Shown piece after piece: positions 52,756-64,000 of a DNA stretch of 64,000 bases. Location: assembly GCF_019175285.1 (NCBI RefSeq), contig NC_056525.1:134441521-134505520 (forward strand). The letters are read 5' to 3'. The notes beneath the pieces were generated by a model. That model had not been told where the DNA came from. It worked only from the letters and a program-made list of their open reading frames with translations, and made no database searches. This DNA is from Sceloporus undulatus (taxonomy: Eukaryota > Chordata > Lepidosauria > Squamata > Phrynosomatidae). Both the position numbers and the translations under genes were made by a program. Every line of letters starts with the position of its first letter. Within the stretch, counting starts at the first letter, position 1.

Positions 52756-53614
52756 GTGACCATTATGTTATTAACACTTGCCATTCCTCAAATTGTAACA
52801 CACACTTCCTGGCACTGCATAAGCCATTTAGCAAAGGGAAGTGCTGTATAATCAGTACTTACTATGACAATTTTGCCAGATGCAATAGACCCATGGCAGA
52901 AGGTTGTAGAATATCTCCCACAATTTGCTGCCTGAAAGACAACAAGCTCTTTCGGTACAAACAAATGTGGGCATTTCATAGCACTCTTGATAAAGGATTG
53001 GTGGCTTGGTAGAGTTACACATACCAGATTCTTGAAAGTCTAGCTAATATTGTCCAATTCTCAGCTACTCTTAAAAGCCAAAAAGATCCTGAAGGTTGAC
53101 AGTGTCTTTTTAAATCAAGGTTCTGGGGCAAGCGAAGGACAGCTTTCTTAGGGTTGAGGCTCCTGTTTTAGCCAACACACTTTTGCTAGAGGTGCAAGAT
53201 ATTTATGAGATGGCTGGGGCAGGAAACGTAACGGCATGATTAAAACTGTTGTGCCAGGATAAGGTGTAGATGCTGGCAACCCAATAGTGGAAGATGCTGT
53301 TGCATCTCTGGAAAAGCATGCTGGTGGGGGAAAGTGCCACATTTTCCTGCCCCAACACTACTGGGAACAGAACGCATTCTGACCCACCCATCCAGACTCC
53401 TCAGGCAGCCAGTTAGGACTATGGCTGTCAGGGTAGAGTCCTATGACATTGCAACACTGCTGGATCTCTTATACTTCTTGGATCCTAATACACTGGGTCC
53501 AGACTAGGTTACGCCACCGGGATCCAGAGGATTCTTCTCCTGCCTGGTCCTAAATAGTTTGAGGCTTCTTTTCCTTCAGAACTATCTTCCTGACCCTTGG
53601 TCCTCTCACTAACT
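52756..53614 (+). other. DIAPH1 intron 1 stretch without recognised features
   Basis: Nothing identifiable seen. Confidence 0.45.
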
Positions 53615-54018
53615 TACCGTATATACTCAATATAAGTCGGCTTCATGTATAAGTCGAGGGCAGCTTTAGGGGGCAAAATTATGGCTTTCATATGACCCTT
53701 GGAAATGTCGACGGCAAAACTTAAGAGACTTGCAACAAAGGATCTAAAGAATAAAGCAAAGGAAAACAATGCCAAAGAACCTAAAAAATTATGGCAGGCA
53801 TAACTGTTTTGTTTCACACTAAAGGCTGGATGGAAGAGAGTAGATAGAGGTCAGTTCTTCCAGGACAGATTGCACTCTTGTCTTTCATTGGGGATGGTTC
53901 CCTTTTTAATAAGAGTTAAAGTGTAGTGTTTACATTGACCCATAGATAAGTTGACCTAGGTTTTTGGGGTCAATTTTTTGACTAAAATTTCTAGACTTAT
54001 ACATGAGTATAAACAGTA
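53615..54018 (+). repeat. TIR element (TACCGTATATACTC type), copy 2
   Basis: TACCGTATATACTCAATATA AGTCGG at the left is mirrored by CTAGACTTATACATGAGTAT AAACAGTA at the right. It lacks the tandem units of the 23114-24077 copy. Confidence 0.65.
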
Positions 54019-54220
54019 AGTGTCTTTGTTATTAATTGTTCTTATTATTTTTGATAGCATGTTTGATGTTATCTATAAATCACTTCAGGCCACTCCTGGG
54101 TGAACATAAAGAAAATAACTTTTATTTACACGCAGAACATAGCATAGTATTTTTCTGAGTTCTCAAGCTTGTTGTTACAGTACAGTATACGTAATACTTC
54201 AGTTGTTACAAATTTACTAT

Positions 54221-54453
54221 GGCCTGTTACAGACTGCCAAAGTAAAGCTGCTTTGGGTCTCTTTGGAGGTATGCTGTTTAAATGATGCATGCATCCTAAG
54301 AATCTGGAAGCTGCACCAAAGCTGCACTCCAGTGCTTAGGAATGGAGTGTGGCTTCGGCACGACCTCCAGACTCTTAGGACCCATGCATCATTTAAATAG
54401 CATACCTCCAAAGAGACCCGACGCAGCTTTATTTTGGCAGTCTGTAACAGGCC
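54221..54453 (+). repeat. Palindromic MITE family P, full, TAT target duplication
   Basis: Nearly the same sequence as 15828-16060, with TAT on both sides (54218-54220, 54454-54456). The target site (TTTAC-TAT-GTTT) is also shared with that copy. Confidence 0.87.
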
Positions 54454-55817
54454 TATGTTTAAGTTCCCTCTTTGATTTGGTTCACACAGAACACATTCCT
54501 TTAATAACACTGGGCTTCTCCTGTCCTTTTAAAATGATTTCCCCTGATCTGGGAGTCTGAATCCCATCCAGGCTGAACCCTTGTTCATAACTGCACCTCC
54601 TGGCTGTTTTAAAACAGCCTCCTGCTTCATCAGGCTTGACACACTCAGCTCTGGCTCTTAACAGCTCCTCCTCCATTTATATCTGCTGATCAGGCAGGCC
54701 CCCACCTTTTTTGGGGGCCTGTCCCTGGTTGGATACGCCAAACATTCCATTTTGCTAGTGCTTCTTCACAAGTCCTGACCTAGATTTCAGAACAATGTAA
54801 CATTGCTGCACCTACTTGGTACTTCAGTTGGTAAGGCAGGAGCTGTTTTTGGAGTCAGTCTACCTTCATTGGGATACCCCACCCAGAACATTCTCAAGTG
54901 ACTGTTGCCATCACATTACTGTTGCTTCCTTCTTCTTCTCTGTTTTGATTTTCCATTGAAATCCATTCTTCTTTCAGTGTGGTATCTCAGCAATGCGTCC
55001 TGGAACACTTGGTTGCTCCAGCACAATGCTTCTTTCCTGATCAGGTGACTGTGCCTGGCAAAGATGTTTCAAGCTGTTTATTTCTTATGCCTTGTGCCAG
55101 GTGTATGAAGCAGAGCTCAGTGATTGTCACATTGAATCTCAGATTTGCATATTGTCAGTGCTACCTTTACCTCCCTCTGTTAGGCCAGGATGACCTCTGA
55201 ACATTGGCTTCTCATTCAGTGCAGCGTCTCAATTATGAGGTTGAAGTGAGGGTTCTGCAAGGATTTAAGAACTGAGCCTGGTCACAGTGTACCTTCTTTC
55301 TACCTCTCCTCTCTCTTGTAGTCTCCTCTCTCTTATAGTATTCTTTCTCTAATCATACAACAGTGGCTATTACTGTTGAAGTTACCTGAATGCATTGTTC
55401 TGTGTCTGCCCTCCACTTACGCCAGGACCTGGGTAGGGGTTTGGCATTGGGAATTAGTGCTTGCTTAGAATGCTGGATGTACCCACATAAGATTGCTGTC
55501 TTAGTCTGCTTTACACTTTGGTGCCAGTTTAACAGAAAGCTAACCAAACAAGCCTCTAGTGTTATTTTTGTTCATCACAAGTCCTGCATCTGTCCTCCTG
55601 AAAGTTTGAAAGAACTAGGAGTGCTTCTAAATGGCATGTTAGGCTTGTGCACATTATCTATCAAACTGCAGACAACATCACCCAGCAAAAAAACTCCAGA
55701 AACCCCTATGTCTCTGAAATTTGGAAGTTATTTCATGTGTTTAATTTTTTTCCCATTGCAGTCAATGGGGAAGCCAGCTAAGATCTTGGAAACAGAAATG
55801 AAGGGTGTCTCTGGCCC
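54454..55817 (+). other. DIAPH1 intron 1 stretch without assigned features
   Basis: Contains a small hairpin CAGGCCCCCACC/GGGGGCCTG at 54692-54721 and a 159-codon open frame (55390-55869) without motifs. No gene is supported. Confidence 0.45.
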
Positions 55818-55972
55818 CAGGGACGTAGCCAAGGGGGGGGTTCTTGGGGTCCGCCCCCCCTTCCGTTAGATAAAATGAATGGTATGTGCTGCTGCGCCGC
55901 CGCACCCAAGCCCCATTATAATGGTGGCACTTAGTCTGGACCCCCCTTCTCAAAATCCTGACTACGTCCCTG
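55818..55972 (+). mobile_element. hAT-like MITE (CAGGGACGTAG ends)
   Basis: CAGGGACGTAGCCAAGGGGG at the left and CTGACTACGTCCCTG at the right are inverted. CTGGCCC is repeated on both sides (55811-55817, 55973-55979), close to the 8-bp duplication of hAT elements. It landed in the terminus of the palindromic MITE that follows. Confidence 0.75.
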
Positions 55973-55974
55973 CT

Positions 55975-56208
55975 GGCCCCATACAGACTTCCGAAATAAA
56001 GCTGCTTTGGGTCATTTTGGAAGTTTGCTGTTTAAATGTTGCATGCGTCCTAAGAGTCTGGAAGCTGCACCAATGCTGTGCTCCAATCCTTAGGATTGGA
56101 TTGTGGCTTTGGCACATCTTCAGGACTCTTAGGACACATGCAACATTTAAACAGCAAACTTCCAAGGTGTCCCAAAGCAGCTTTATTTTGGCCTGTTTGT
56201 ATGGGGCC
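55975..56208 (+). repeat. Palindromic MITE family P, third end type
   Basis: GGCCCCATACAGACTTCCGA...TTGTATGGGGCC around the common core. Its left end is inside the duplicated target of the hAT-like MITE. Confidence 0.82.
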
Positions 56209-57240
56209 TTAGTTTCAGATATGAAGCATGGTGCAGTATCAGTCTGAATGGAGGAAAGGCTCTCAGTTGGGTGGATGCAAGGTGGACTTTTGCTCCTGTA
56301 CATGGCCAGAGTAATCATCAATCAGAACTGCGACAAAATATGGTATGAGGGGCTTTATACCTCTGTAGTAGAAAGTTGTATTACCACAGTTATGTACTTC
56401 ATTCATTTCAGCTGCTGAAGCTTTTCTATTAATAATTGGTTAGTCCTTTATTATTCACTTCAATAAAAACATGTGATACTATAATCAGCAGGGTGACTCC
56501 CCATAGTGTCACATACCAGATTTTGTGTCTGTGAGTGTCTTAACAGCTGTAACTAGATTGCTGTGTGTTGTCATAATACAGTAATATTTTACAGCACACT
56601 GAGAACTGAAAATATTTTCAGCATCAGCAAACATCTTAATGTAAATATACTAGGCCTAATTCACAACTAGTATTTACATACTGTACATTATATTAGATTC
56701 CTGTCATACTGAGGTGCTGTCAAGAGATACTGCTAAAATTAAACCTTGCATACAATATACTGGGGCCTTTATTAGAGGCTTGTGATATGATCACACTTTC
56801 CTTAAATATACTTTAATTATGCTGGAGCCAGACTTTCAAAAGGAAGGAAAAGCCTGTTTTACACCTGATGATATTCAAAGGAGAGGTTTCCTTTGAGGCT
56901 GGATGTCTGCCTCTGAGTGACCAGCCCCAACCCAGTTTGCACTGCCTCAAAGCATTTGAGTCTAGGCAGGTCTAGAATATTGCTATATCTGCAAGGAATC
57001 TGTCTGCAGATTGTACCCTCAGATGAACAAAACAACACATGATTGGTGCAACAGATCTTGTGGCTGAACATCCTTCTGCAAACAGTCTGCAAACAACCTT
57101 TCAGTACTTACTCTTACACAGATTTTACAGTTCACTCTGATGGCTCAGAGTTATAGATACCCTTTCTCACCATTCATTCATGGTGTTTCTTGGGGTATCA
57201 GTAGGCATACTGGAGACTTGTCATTTGTTTACATGTCTGT
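56209..57240 (+). other. DIAPH1 intron 1 stretch without recognised features
   Basis: Nothing identifiable seen. Confidence 0.45.
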
Positions 57241-57730
57241 CTCATAGAATCAGAGTTGGAAGGGACCAAAAAGGCCATCTAATCCAGCCTCTTCCATGAA
57301 AGGCTACACAACTACAGTACTCCTGTGAGATACCTGTCCAATATTTGTTTAGAAAGACCTCCAAAGTCCACTACCTTCTGAGGCAAGGTATTCCACTGTT
57401 GAATGGTTCTTAAAGTTAATAAATTCTTCCTGTTATTTAGGAATTCTCTAAACAATTTTAAGAAGCAGAGCCCTCCCTCCAGTCCATCTGCCATGGTCCA
57501 AGCCTCAGAGAAAGAAGAATTGCATGATCTTCATGCTAAATATAGTCAGCTCCCTAAGCCCTTTCTTACAGGATTTAGTTTCCAGAATTTTGATCATCTT
57601 GTTCTCCCTCCTCTTGACACTTTCTAGCTTGTCAATATCCTCCTTGAATCGTGGTACTCTTAACTGAACATGGCATTCTATGCGAGTTCTCAATAAAGCA
57701 GAATAGTGTGGTACTATTTCTTCCCTCCAG
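57241..57730 (-). repeat. CR1 LINE 3' fragment, antisense
   Basis: The minus strand reads RVPRFKEDIDKLESVKRREN KMIKILETKS then FREFLNNRKNLLTLRTIQQW NTLPQKVVDF, the CR1 C-terminus. The 3' end AGAGTTGGAAGGGACC is at the left. Confidence 0.85.
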
Positions 57731-57871
57731 GTCACATTCTCTCAGCCTTAGCGGATGGCAATGGCAAATCTCCTCTAAAGAAACTTGTCAAGAAAGCCCC
57801 ATGCTAAGTTCATCACCTTAGAGTCAATATATGTCAGAATGATTTGAAGGCACACAACAACAACATTTTTT
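57731..57871 (+). repeat. SINE 3' half
   Basis: TCACATTCTCTCAGCCTTAG and GTCAGAATGATTTGAAGGCA plus ACAACAACAAC. It begins exactly where the CR1 fragment ends. Confidence 0.75.
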
Positions 57872-60530
57872 TCCTTCAGTCAGGACACTGTATTGCTGTT
57901 GATGCAGCCTGAATTGCATTGACCTTTTTAGCTGCCATATGGCTACTAACACTACTAGATCCCACTTTGCTTCCCCATGCAGCTTTGTTCAGTTACGTGC
58001 ATCTTGCTTTATTGTATTGGAGTTCCCTGGGACTAAAAGTGTGGAGTGATGGAGTGCTTTTGGAGAGAAGGTGGGGAGGAGAGTGTTCATCTGTCCCCAC
58101 TTACATGCCACTTCTGATAGTAAGGCAGGCATGTGAAGAGCAAATGTTTTGTCAGGCCCTTGCAAATGAAGCTTCTTCCTTTACACATTTGATCAAATGA
58201 CGGTCTGTTCATGATACTGATGAACTTGCACTGTTTGGAAACATATTCCTTTCTCCAACATGCAGCAGCTGTGTCTTCAGACATGACTAACTGTGGTCGA
58301 TCTGGGGAAAAGAGCTGCCTAGGGATTGTTGGCAAAAGAAGCAGTGTGAGGGGGTGGGTGAGTTGGGCCTTTCTTTTGGCACATGCGATAATTGCCTTTT
58401 GTGTCTTTTCAGCTGTTTTGTGCTCAGTTAGATCTCGGAGGTCAGTTCATGGTTGTTGGAGGCAGAGGAGATAGATGGGATGAGGCTGTGCTCCAGAACT
58501 AGAGCTATAGGGTTTTGTTGGCTTGTAGAATATGGTAGGAGTGGACAGGACGAGTTGGAGAAATAACTAGACAGCTGTTGTAAAAGCAACATGTGGCAGG
58601 GCGTAAGTAGGGACAAAGCAGATGGGCAGCTTGGAGCAGCCGGAGGTTGCTCCACCCCGATTGCCCCCTGATGGGTGCAGGTCCTGAGGCTGGCAACTAT
58701 GCTGCGGTCCCAAATGGGCTGCCACCGAGGAGGTTTTTTTTTGTGTATGTGTGTGCTCCTTTTACCGGCAGCCTCAAGCCACCTTAGTTGGCATCAGGCC
58801 GGTTTCTGGTCACTCTGGTGGCATTGCCATGTTCACGCCCCACCCCCAAAGCATCTGGAAGCCTCTCTATCTTGCCTATGTGTTTCGGGCCCCAATCACT
58901 CCGTGATGCAGTATTACTATTTTATTTTTTTGGTAAACATTAAAAAGTTGCATTATATATAGAAACAAACTCAGAAACATGCTAATATTGAGAAAGAATA
59001 GGTTAGGTTGTTTCAGCCTGTGTAAATCTCTTTTTGAAAGTCCATGGCAATAAAATCAAAATGTAGAATTGGAAACTTTTTTTTAGAAACTTCTTTATAT
59101 TAAATAGAAAAAACTGAGATAGTAGTGTGCTTTATGCTTGCCTTCAACACCAGCATTACAAACAATGTTCATAGAGTGGCTTACAATTTTGAATTGGAGT
59201 GAAACAAACTGTTATGAATTTGGATAGAATAGGAAACTATGCTTTTGCTGAAATGGAGGTAAATTTTGAATTGGACCCTTTGAATTCAGAGTGGAATCCA
59301 ACATCAGAAGGCGTGTTCTGGAATAGTGTAAATTTTTATCTGAGGTTAGAACTAAACCAAACAGTCATATAGTATCAGGACAGTGATACACTCCTGATAC
59401 AACCCATGTTCCCCTTGTCCTGGCGTCGTCCTGTATGGATGATGCAGTCCAACAGCCCCAGGCTGGGATTGGCCACACCAAATGCCTATTTGGTAGTTCC
59501 AGCCTGATCCTGGCCCAAGGGGTCCTTAGTGTGGTCTAAAAAGACCAGCTGTTTGTGGCAGAGTTTCCTAGAAAATCTGCCATGGTAGCCAGCAGATTGC
59601 ATGGGTGTGCGTGCCCTTACCTGCTGCTGCCTCTACATTCCCTCTGAAGGCCCCAGTTGTGGCCTGTGATGTTGGATGGGGGTGCCCTGTTATAGCGCAT
59701 GATGGGGCCCTTCAGAAGGAATGTGCTGGCACCAGTGGTAGATAAGGGTCATGTTGTAGTGGTTCCATAGCAAGGCAGCTTATGTGCATAGGAACACCTG
59801 CCCATTGCTGCCCTAGCCTGGGGGGAGGGAATGGGCCAGAACCCTGGGTGGGATAGCAAGGGCTGGGCCTATGGTATCCTGCCTGTGTGTATAGGCCCAC
59901 AGAGGTATAGCATTTACCTCACTGTTCAGGGTTTACTACATCTGTTAGGCTTAAGGTTTTCTTTCCCCCCACCCCAAATCTGATGTCATTAGAAACTTGG
60001 ATCATTGACTGTGGTGCATACGTTCATTAGGGATCTTTGTGTAGCCTTTAGGAAACCAGTGTTCATGATTCATTTTTGCTAAGGAAAATAGTTTATCATG
60101 TGCATTTTGTTTCTAACTCTTTCTGCATTCAGTATTCCCCAGTATCATCTCAAAACATTCTGTCGCCTTTCGTAACAGAAAAAGGTGACCTCCACCTCAA
60201 GATGTATAATATCCTAACCCAGCAAAATTATTTGGGCACCTGAGGCAGAAAATAACCTCCCTCACCAGGAGAAATATAGTAGAAGTACTATAATTACTAA
60301 ACTAATGTTTGATTCCATAACTTAATTATGTGTTGGTGGGGAAATACTTTATTTACTTTGTACTTCCAATGTTACTTTCATCCAGTTTCAAGCTGTGTAG
60401 TAGGGAAATGGTCGAAAAGATCTGAGAAATTGATGCATTATGTGTTTATCACTCAGCTTGTGCCTTGCACTTTCAAATTACAGAGCTAGGTTTCCATGGC
60501 CACTGTACTGCTGTTTTACTGTTCTGAAAA
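57872..60530 (+). other. DIAPH1 intron 1 stretch without recognised features
   Basis: No repeat family or gene recognised. Only short simple sequence, such as a T run with TGTG at about 58733-58755. Confidence 0.45.
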
Positions 60531-60858
60531 GGTAAAGGTAGACCCTTAACATGAATGCCTAATCATAACTGACTGCAGGGGGCTATGCTCATCTCTGTTA
60601 CTAAGCAGAAAAGCCAGTGTTGTCTGAGGACTACTCTGGTGGTCATGTGGCCAGCATGACTTCGCCAAACACTGTTACCTTCCCACCGAAGTGCTAACTA
60701 TTTACCTACTTGCATTTGCATGCTTTTGAACTGCTAGGCTGGCAGAAGTTGGGACTAGTGACTGGAGCTCATCCCATCATGCAGCACTCGGGCCTTGAAC
60801 CGTCTGATCTGCCGGTTGTCAGAATCGGCGTCTTAACCACTAAGCCACTGCATCTCAT
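60531..60858 (-). repeat. tRNA-type SINE (second type), full, antisense
   Basis: The left end AAAGGTAAAGGTAGACCCTT is the reversed tail. The body CTCCAGTCACTAGTCCCAAC (minus) and the head GGTTAAGACGCCGATTCTGA (minus) match 40665-40995. Confidence 0.8.
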
Positions 60859-61059
60859 ACTGTTCCAAAAACGAGTAAGGAAATGTCTAAATGCTTTGCC
60901 CATGCCCCAGTTATTTCAAAAATATGATAAGTAGCATGACATTTTAAAGGAACCATTTCTGACATTGTATTCCAGTAACAATATTATAGGATGTATACTA
61001 ACAACAATTGTATACAATGGTAGTGCACTCATTAGTAACATCAAGGCTGGACTTCTTCA

Positions 61060-61660
61060 GTGCAGTCTATTTTGGGCTAACTTTGTACTAAGTTTGAAAA
61101 CTTCAATTAATTCAAATCACAGCAGTCAGGTTGATTGCTGGTACATCTAGGAGGGAGCATATCACACCAATATTAAAATTACTTCACTGGTTACTAGTTA
61201 GTTTCTGGGAAAAGTATGAATTGGTTATTACTTGTATTAAAGTCCTACATGGTTTGAGTCCCGGTTACCTACAGGATTGCCTCTTCTTGTATAATTCATC
61301 CTGTACACCCAGGTCCTCTGGGAGACATATACTGTAACTGTCCAAGACTAGACTGGCAATTGTAGCACGGTGGACCTTTTCATCAGCTGCCTTTAGACTG
61401 TGGAATGACCTGCCGGAAGAAATTCAATAACTAAATGTGTTGTCTGAATTTAAAACAGTATTAAAAAACTATCTCTTCTGGCAGGCCTGTCCAGTTGATT
61501 TTAAACTATGAATTTTAAATTGGTATATTTTAATTTTATGTTGGGATGATTTTAATATGTTGTGATCATGTATTTTAGCTTAACTGTTTAAATGGTACCA
61601 TGTCTTTAGTTATATACTGTATTGTATTTTGCTGGGTGGAAGTGGGAAATAAATAAATAA
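61060..61660 (+). repeat. L2-type LINE 3' end
   Basis: The frame reads LIAGTSRREHITPILKLLHW, then IKVLHGLSPGYLQDCLFLY and, after a frame break, AAFRLWNDLPEEIQ. It ends with TGGGAAATAAATAAATAAAT, the L2-type tail. Confidence 0.85.
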
Positions 61661-61713
61661 ATACAGCGATTTCCAGTCATCTTGACCATAGCATCTCAGT
61701 TAATAGTCCAGAA

Positions 61714-61918
61714 TGTTGTTGCTGTTCTGTGCCTTTGAGTCATTTCTGACTTCTGGTAACCCTAATGTGTGGCTGTCATGGGGTTTTCTTGGCAAAATTT
61801 GTTCAGAGGAGATTTGCCCTTGCAAATCTCAGGTTGAGAGCATGTGACTATCCCATGGTCACCAGTGGGTTCTTTGGCTGAGCGGGGAATTTAACCCTTC
61901 TCTCCACAGTCATAGTAC
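61714..61918 (-). repeat. tRNA-type SINE with Bov-B-like tail, antisense
   Basis: TGTTGTTGCTGTTCTGTGCC then GAGTCATTTCTGACTTCTGG is the reversed tail. GGGTTTTCTTGGCAAAATTT and CCAGTGGGTTCTTTGGCTGA follow in reversed order. Confidence 0.8.
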
Positions 61919-62639
61919 AGATGACTCAAGTGAGTGACTGATAGCAATTGTCTCAGACTTCTCTCCCATCCTGTTCAAATGGGATACACGCTGTCTGATC
62001 ATGCATGCTTAAATATAGTATTTCCATAACATTGGGGGGGGGAGCCTATATGGGAACTTCACATCTCTGAGCATTGTATGTTTCCCAGGAGCAGTGATCT
62101 TCCAGAAGCTGAGTAAATGGTTCCGTTTCATGCCCTGACCAGAAGGAAGGCAGTTGCATGCTCACTCGGCTTCCTGTCAGTTCAGTTCATACTTACAGGC
62201 CTGGCCACATGAACAGTGTGTAGCCTGACACTTCTCTTCAGTATAATTCAGTATGTGAGTATGCAGTGGCTGCACAGATGCGCACTCAAATAGGTGTGCA
62301 CTCAAGAGCTGCCTAGAGCTCTTTTTTGCACCATCATGAGTGCTGCAATGCAGCCCTATGATGCTGCTTCTGCTGACAGGCATCTGTACACAGTGCCACA
62401 GCTGCACAGCTGTGGCGCCTGCTGTGTGGACAGGCGCGTGCATCTGTGACATCACTAGGGCTGGGCATGTCTGGACACCCAGCCCTATCGAGCCCTAATA
62501 TCGCCACAGTGTACCTGTCTGTACCGGGCCTGAGTTAGTTCACCTCACCTGCCTAGTTTTGGGTCTTCCCTTTGGGACCTTTTTCAGTCTGTGTATACTG
62601 GTAATTTCCCAGCTGGCTTCTCTGGAACATCCTTTGGAA
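61919..62639 (+). other. DIAPH1 intron 1 stretch without recognised features
   Basis: Nothing identifiable seen apart from a G run at 62034-62042. Confidence 0.45.
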
Positions 62640-62722
62640 TCCTGGAATGTGTAGTTTTATAAAGTCTTTAGCTTTCTCTACCACAGAGTTCTGGTGCATC
62701 AAAAACTACAAATCCCAGAATT
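62640..62722 (+). repeat. MITE family B, half, cut by the L1 tail
   Basis: CTGGAATGTGTAGTTTTATA, CCACAGAGTTCTGGTGCATC and AAAAACTACAAATCCCAGAA TTC match the central part of family B. It ends where the reversed L1 begins. Confidence 0.6.
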
Positions 62723-63606
62723 CTTTTTTAATGCTTAATCCTTTATTTAAAACTTATAACAGTTTTAACAATTGTAACGTATAATAGATTTTAAACAAAA
62801 TTTTACTGGCCGAGTTACATACCCACATCTAGACAAACATGACACCTAACCTATTATATCTAAAAACAAAAACAAAAAACCCCAAATAAACATTTAGTTG
62901 ACTTCCTCTTCCCATCTAAGTGGTTTGTTATTGACATTTTTTTTCTTTCTTAAATATTTACAATTTCTTCCTATATTTTTTATTCTGTTTTATATTTGAT
63001 ATAATAATCATAATATTTTTCTTTTAGTCTGTCTTTTTTGTTTTTCCAGAAATGTTCAGTTTTCTAGATATTGTATTGCTAAATCTCCCCATCATGGTTT
63101 CCAAAATAAAATTAATTTCTGTCCATTTATGTTCTGAATTAAAAGTTTGTTGTCTTTTAACATCATTATTAGTTTATCCAAACTCAACATATCGTTTAAC
63201 TTAAATAACCAATCTTCAGCAGTAGAGATAATTTGATTATTCCAGTTTCTTGCATGTACTATGCGAGCAGCTGTTATCATATACAATAGGATGTTGTTGT
63301 TTTTTTGTTTTTGTATATTTTTTCCTTCTTACATATGTAACATATTAAGTAGATACATTTCAGGATGTGATGTAAAATTAAGCTTCAGAATTTCTAATAT
63401 TATATTGTGGATTGCTGACCAGTATTTTTTTGCATGTGGATATGTCCACGACATGTGAAAAAAGTGTGCAATGTTTCATTACATTTCCAACAATGTGCAT
63501 TTTTGTTTTTATACATTTTGGCTAGTCTTAGTGGGGTGAGATGCTATCTAAATAACATCTTGTAATAGTTCTCTTTTAAATCATCGGAAAGAGTAAATTT
63601 TAAGTT
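62723..63606 (-). mobile_element. L1 LINE 3' end, antisense
   Basis: The minus strand reads MYMITAARIVHARNWNNQII then LLIQNINGQKLILFWKP. Further upstream lies a CWKC...HCWW-like knuckle (about 63490), as in the L1 at 24645. Poly(T)-rich sequence at the left is the reversed tail. It runs into the 25-N gap. Confidence 0.8.
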
Positions 63607-63631
63607 NNNNNNNNNNNNNNNNNNNNNNNNN
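63607..63631. other. Assembly gap, 25 N
   Basis: Exactly 25 unknown bases, a placeholder left by some long-read gap-filling tools. The sequence just after it repeats 50567-50925 (see findings). Confidence 0.99.
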
Positions 63632-63649
63632 CCCCCTCTTTTTTGTGAG

Positions 63650-64000
63650 ATGATACCTCTTTGCCTGATTCTTGAGTCAATTTTAAGCTTTTTATAGTTC
63701 TCCTGACCGAGACTGTATTAACTTTCGGTGGTACTTTCCCTTGTCTTCACAGGGAAGCAACTTATAAAAGTTGGCTAATATGTGTTGTAATGTGCAGATG
63801 TTCAGGCTCACATCTGAATTCACAGATTGAGAGGAAAAGAATTATTATTAATTTCTTTGTATAATGGACCAGTGTGCATGAATTGTTTAAGTAAGGACCT
63901 CTAGAGGTTCTTGTTACTTAATAGGAGTAGTATTGTCATGCACTTCATAAAAAAAGTAAGCCCTATTGTGAGTTGAAGCTTTCATGGCCAGCATTCATAA
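63650..64000 (+). repeat. Near-copy of 50567-50925, probable false duplication
   Basis: About 350 bp match 50567-50925 in the same order and orientation. Differences are mostly single-base indels in or near homopolymers, with a few substitutions. The match covers non-repeat intron sequence plus the first 30 bp of a MITE, so it is not one repeat family. It starts just after the 25-N gap. An error-rich read end placed during gap filling explains it best. Confidence 0.8.

Larger units (their letters stand above)
42812..64000 (+). other. DIAPH1: DIAPH1 intron 1, 5' part
   Basis: From the donor GTGAGT at 42812 to the window edge I find no sequence encoding the expected next residues (TLKRLMADELERF) and no other formin motif. 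The stretch is packed with repeats listed separately. A long first intron is usual for this gene. Confidence 0.75.

Noticed and set aside
55390-55869. 159-codon plus-strand frame in DIAPH1 intron 1
   Set aside because: No motif, no splice context, and its end is inside a MITE.
44000-64000. Search for DIAPH1 exon 2 (TLKRLMAD...)
   Set aside because: No matching frame next to an AG acceptor was found by eye; the exon is probably beyond the window.

Overview
This is a window of vertebrate nuclear DNA, almost certainly from a squamate reptile (lizard-like). It has split genes, CpG-rich promoters, and an interspersed-repeat mix typical of squamates: CR1, L2, L1 and Bov-B/RTE LINEs, tRNA-derived SINEs with a Bov-B-like tail (Sauria SINE type), 5S-rRNA-derived SINE pieces, a DIRS-type element and many MITEs. 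The species cannot be named from the window.

Two protein-coding genes are supported, both on the plus strand. (1) HDAC3, complete, in 15 coding exons from 2976 to 33296. The exons join in phase to 428 codons plus a stop, the same length as human HDAC3 from memory, and every catalytic and inositol-phosphate-contact residue I checked is present. A GC-rich promoter precedes it, and a 3'UTR of about 1.4 kb ends near an ATTAAA signal at 34668. (2) The first coding exon of DIAPH1 (42641-42811), behind a CpG-rich promoter with a perfect CRE. The remaining 21 kb is its first intron and no second exon was found. HDAC3 followed by DIAPH1 on one strand is the known vertebrate order.

Layout: 1-2800 upstream repeats with a 100-N gap; 2830-34695 HDAC3; 34696-42400 intergenic repeats (LINE, SINE, MITE); 42400-64000 DIAPH1 promoter, exon 1 and intron 1. 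HDAC3 intron 6 carries a broken DIRS-type fossil with a solo-LTR-like block nested in it. Intron 9 carries an L1 with an older-style LINE tail inserted. DIAPH1 intron 1 holds a pyrimidine tract of about 600 bp, two Bov-B copies, L2, CR1 and SINEs.

The points most worth a second look are: a GC-AG final intron in HDAC3 with a competing in-frame GT donor; the DIRS structure with its internal complementary region and a nested LTR; a palindromic MITE family with a constant core and variable ends; a Bov-B copy with twin-priming-like inversion; several nested MITEs; and a duplicated 350-bp block beside a 25-N gap that looks like an assembly artefact. I found no novel protein-coding system; the novelty lies in repeat structure and splicing.
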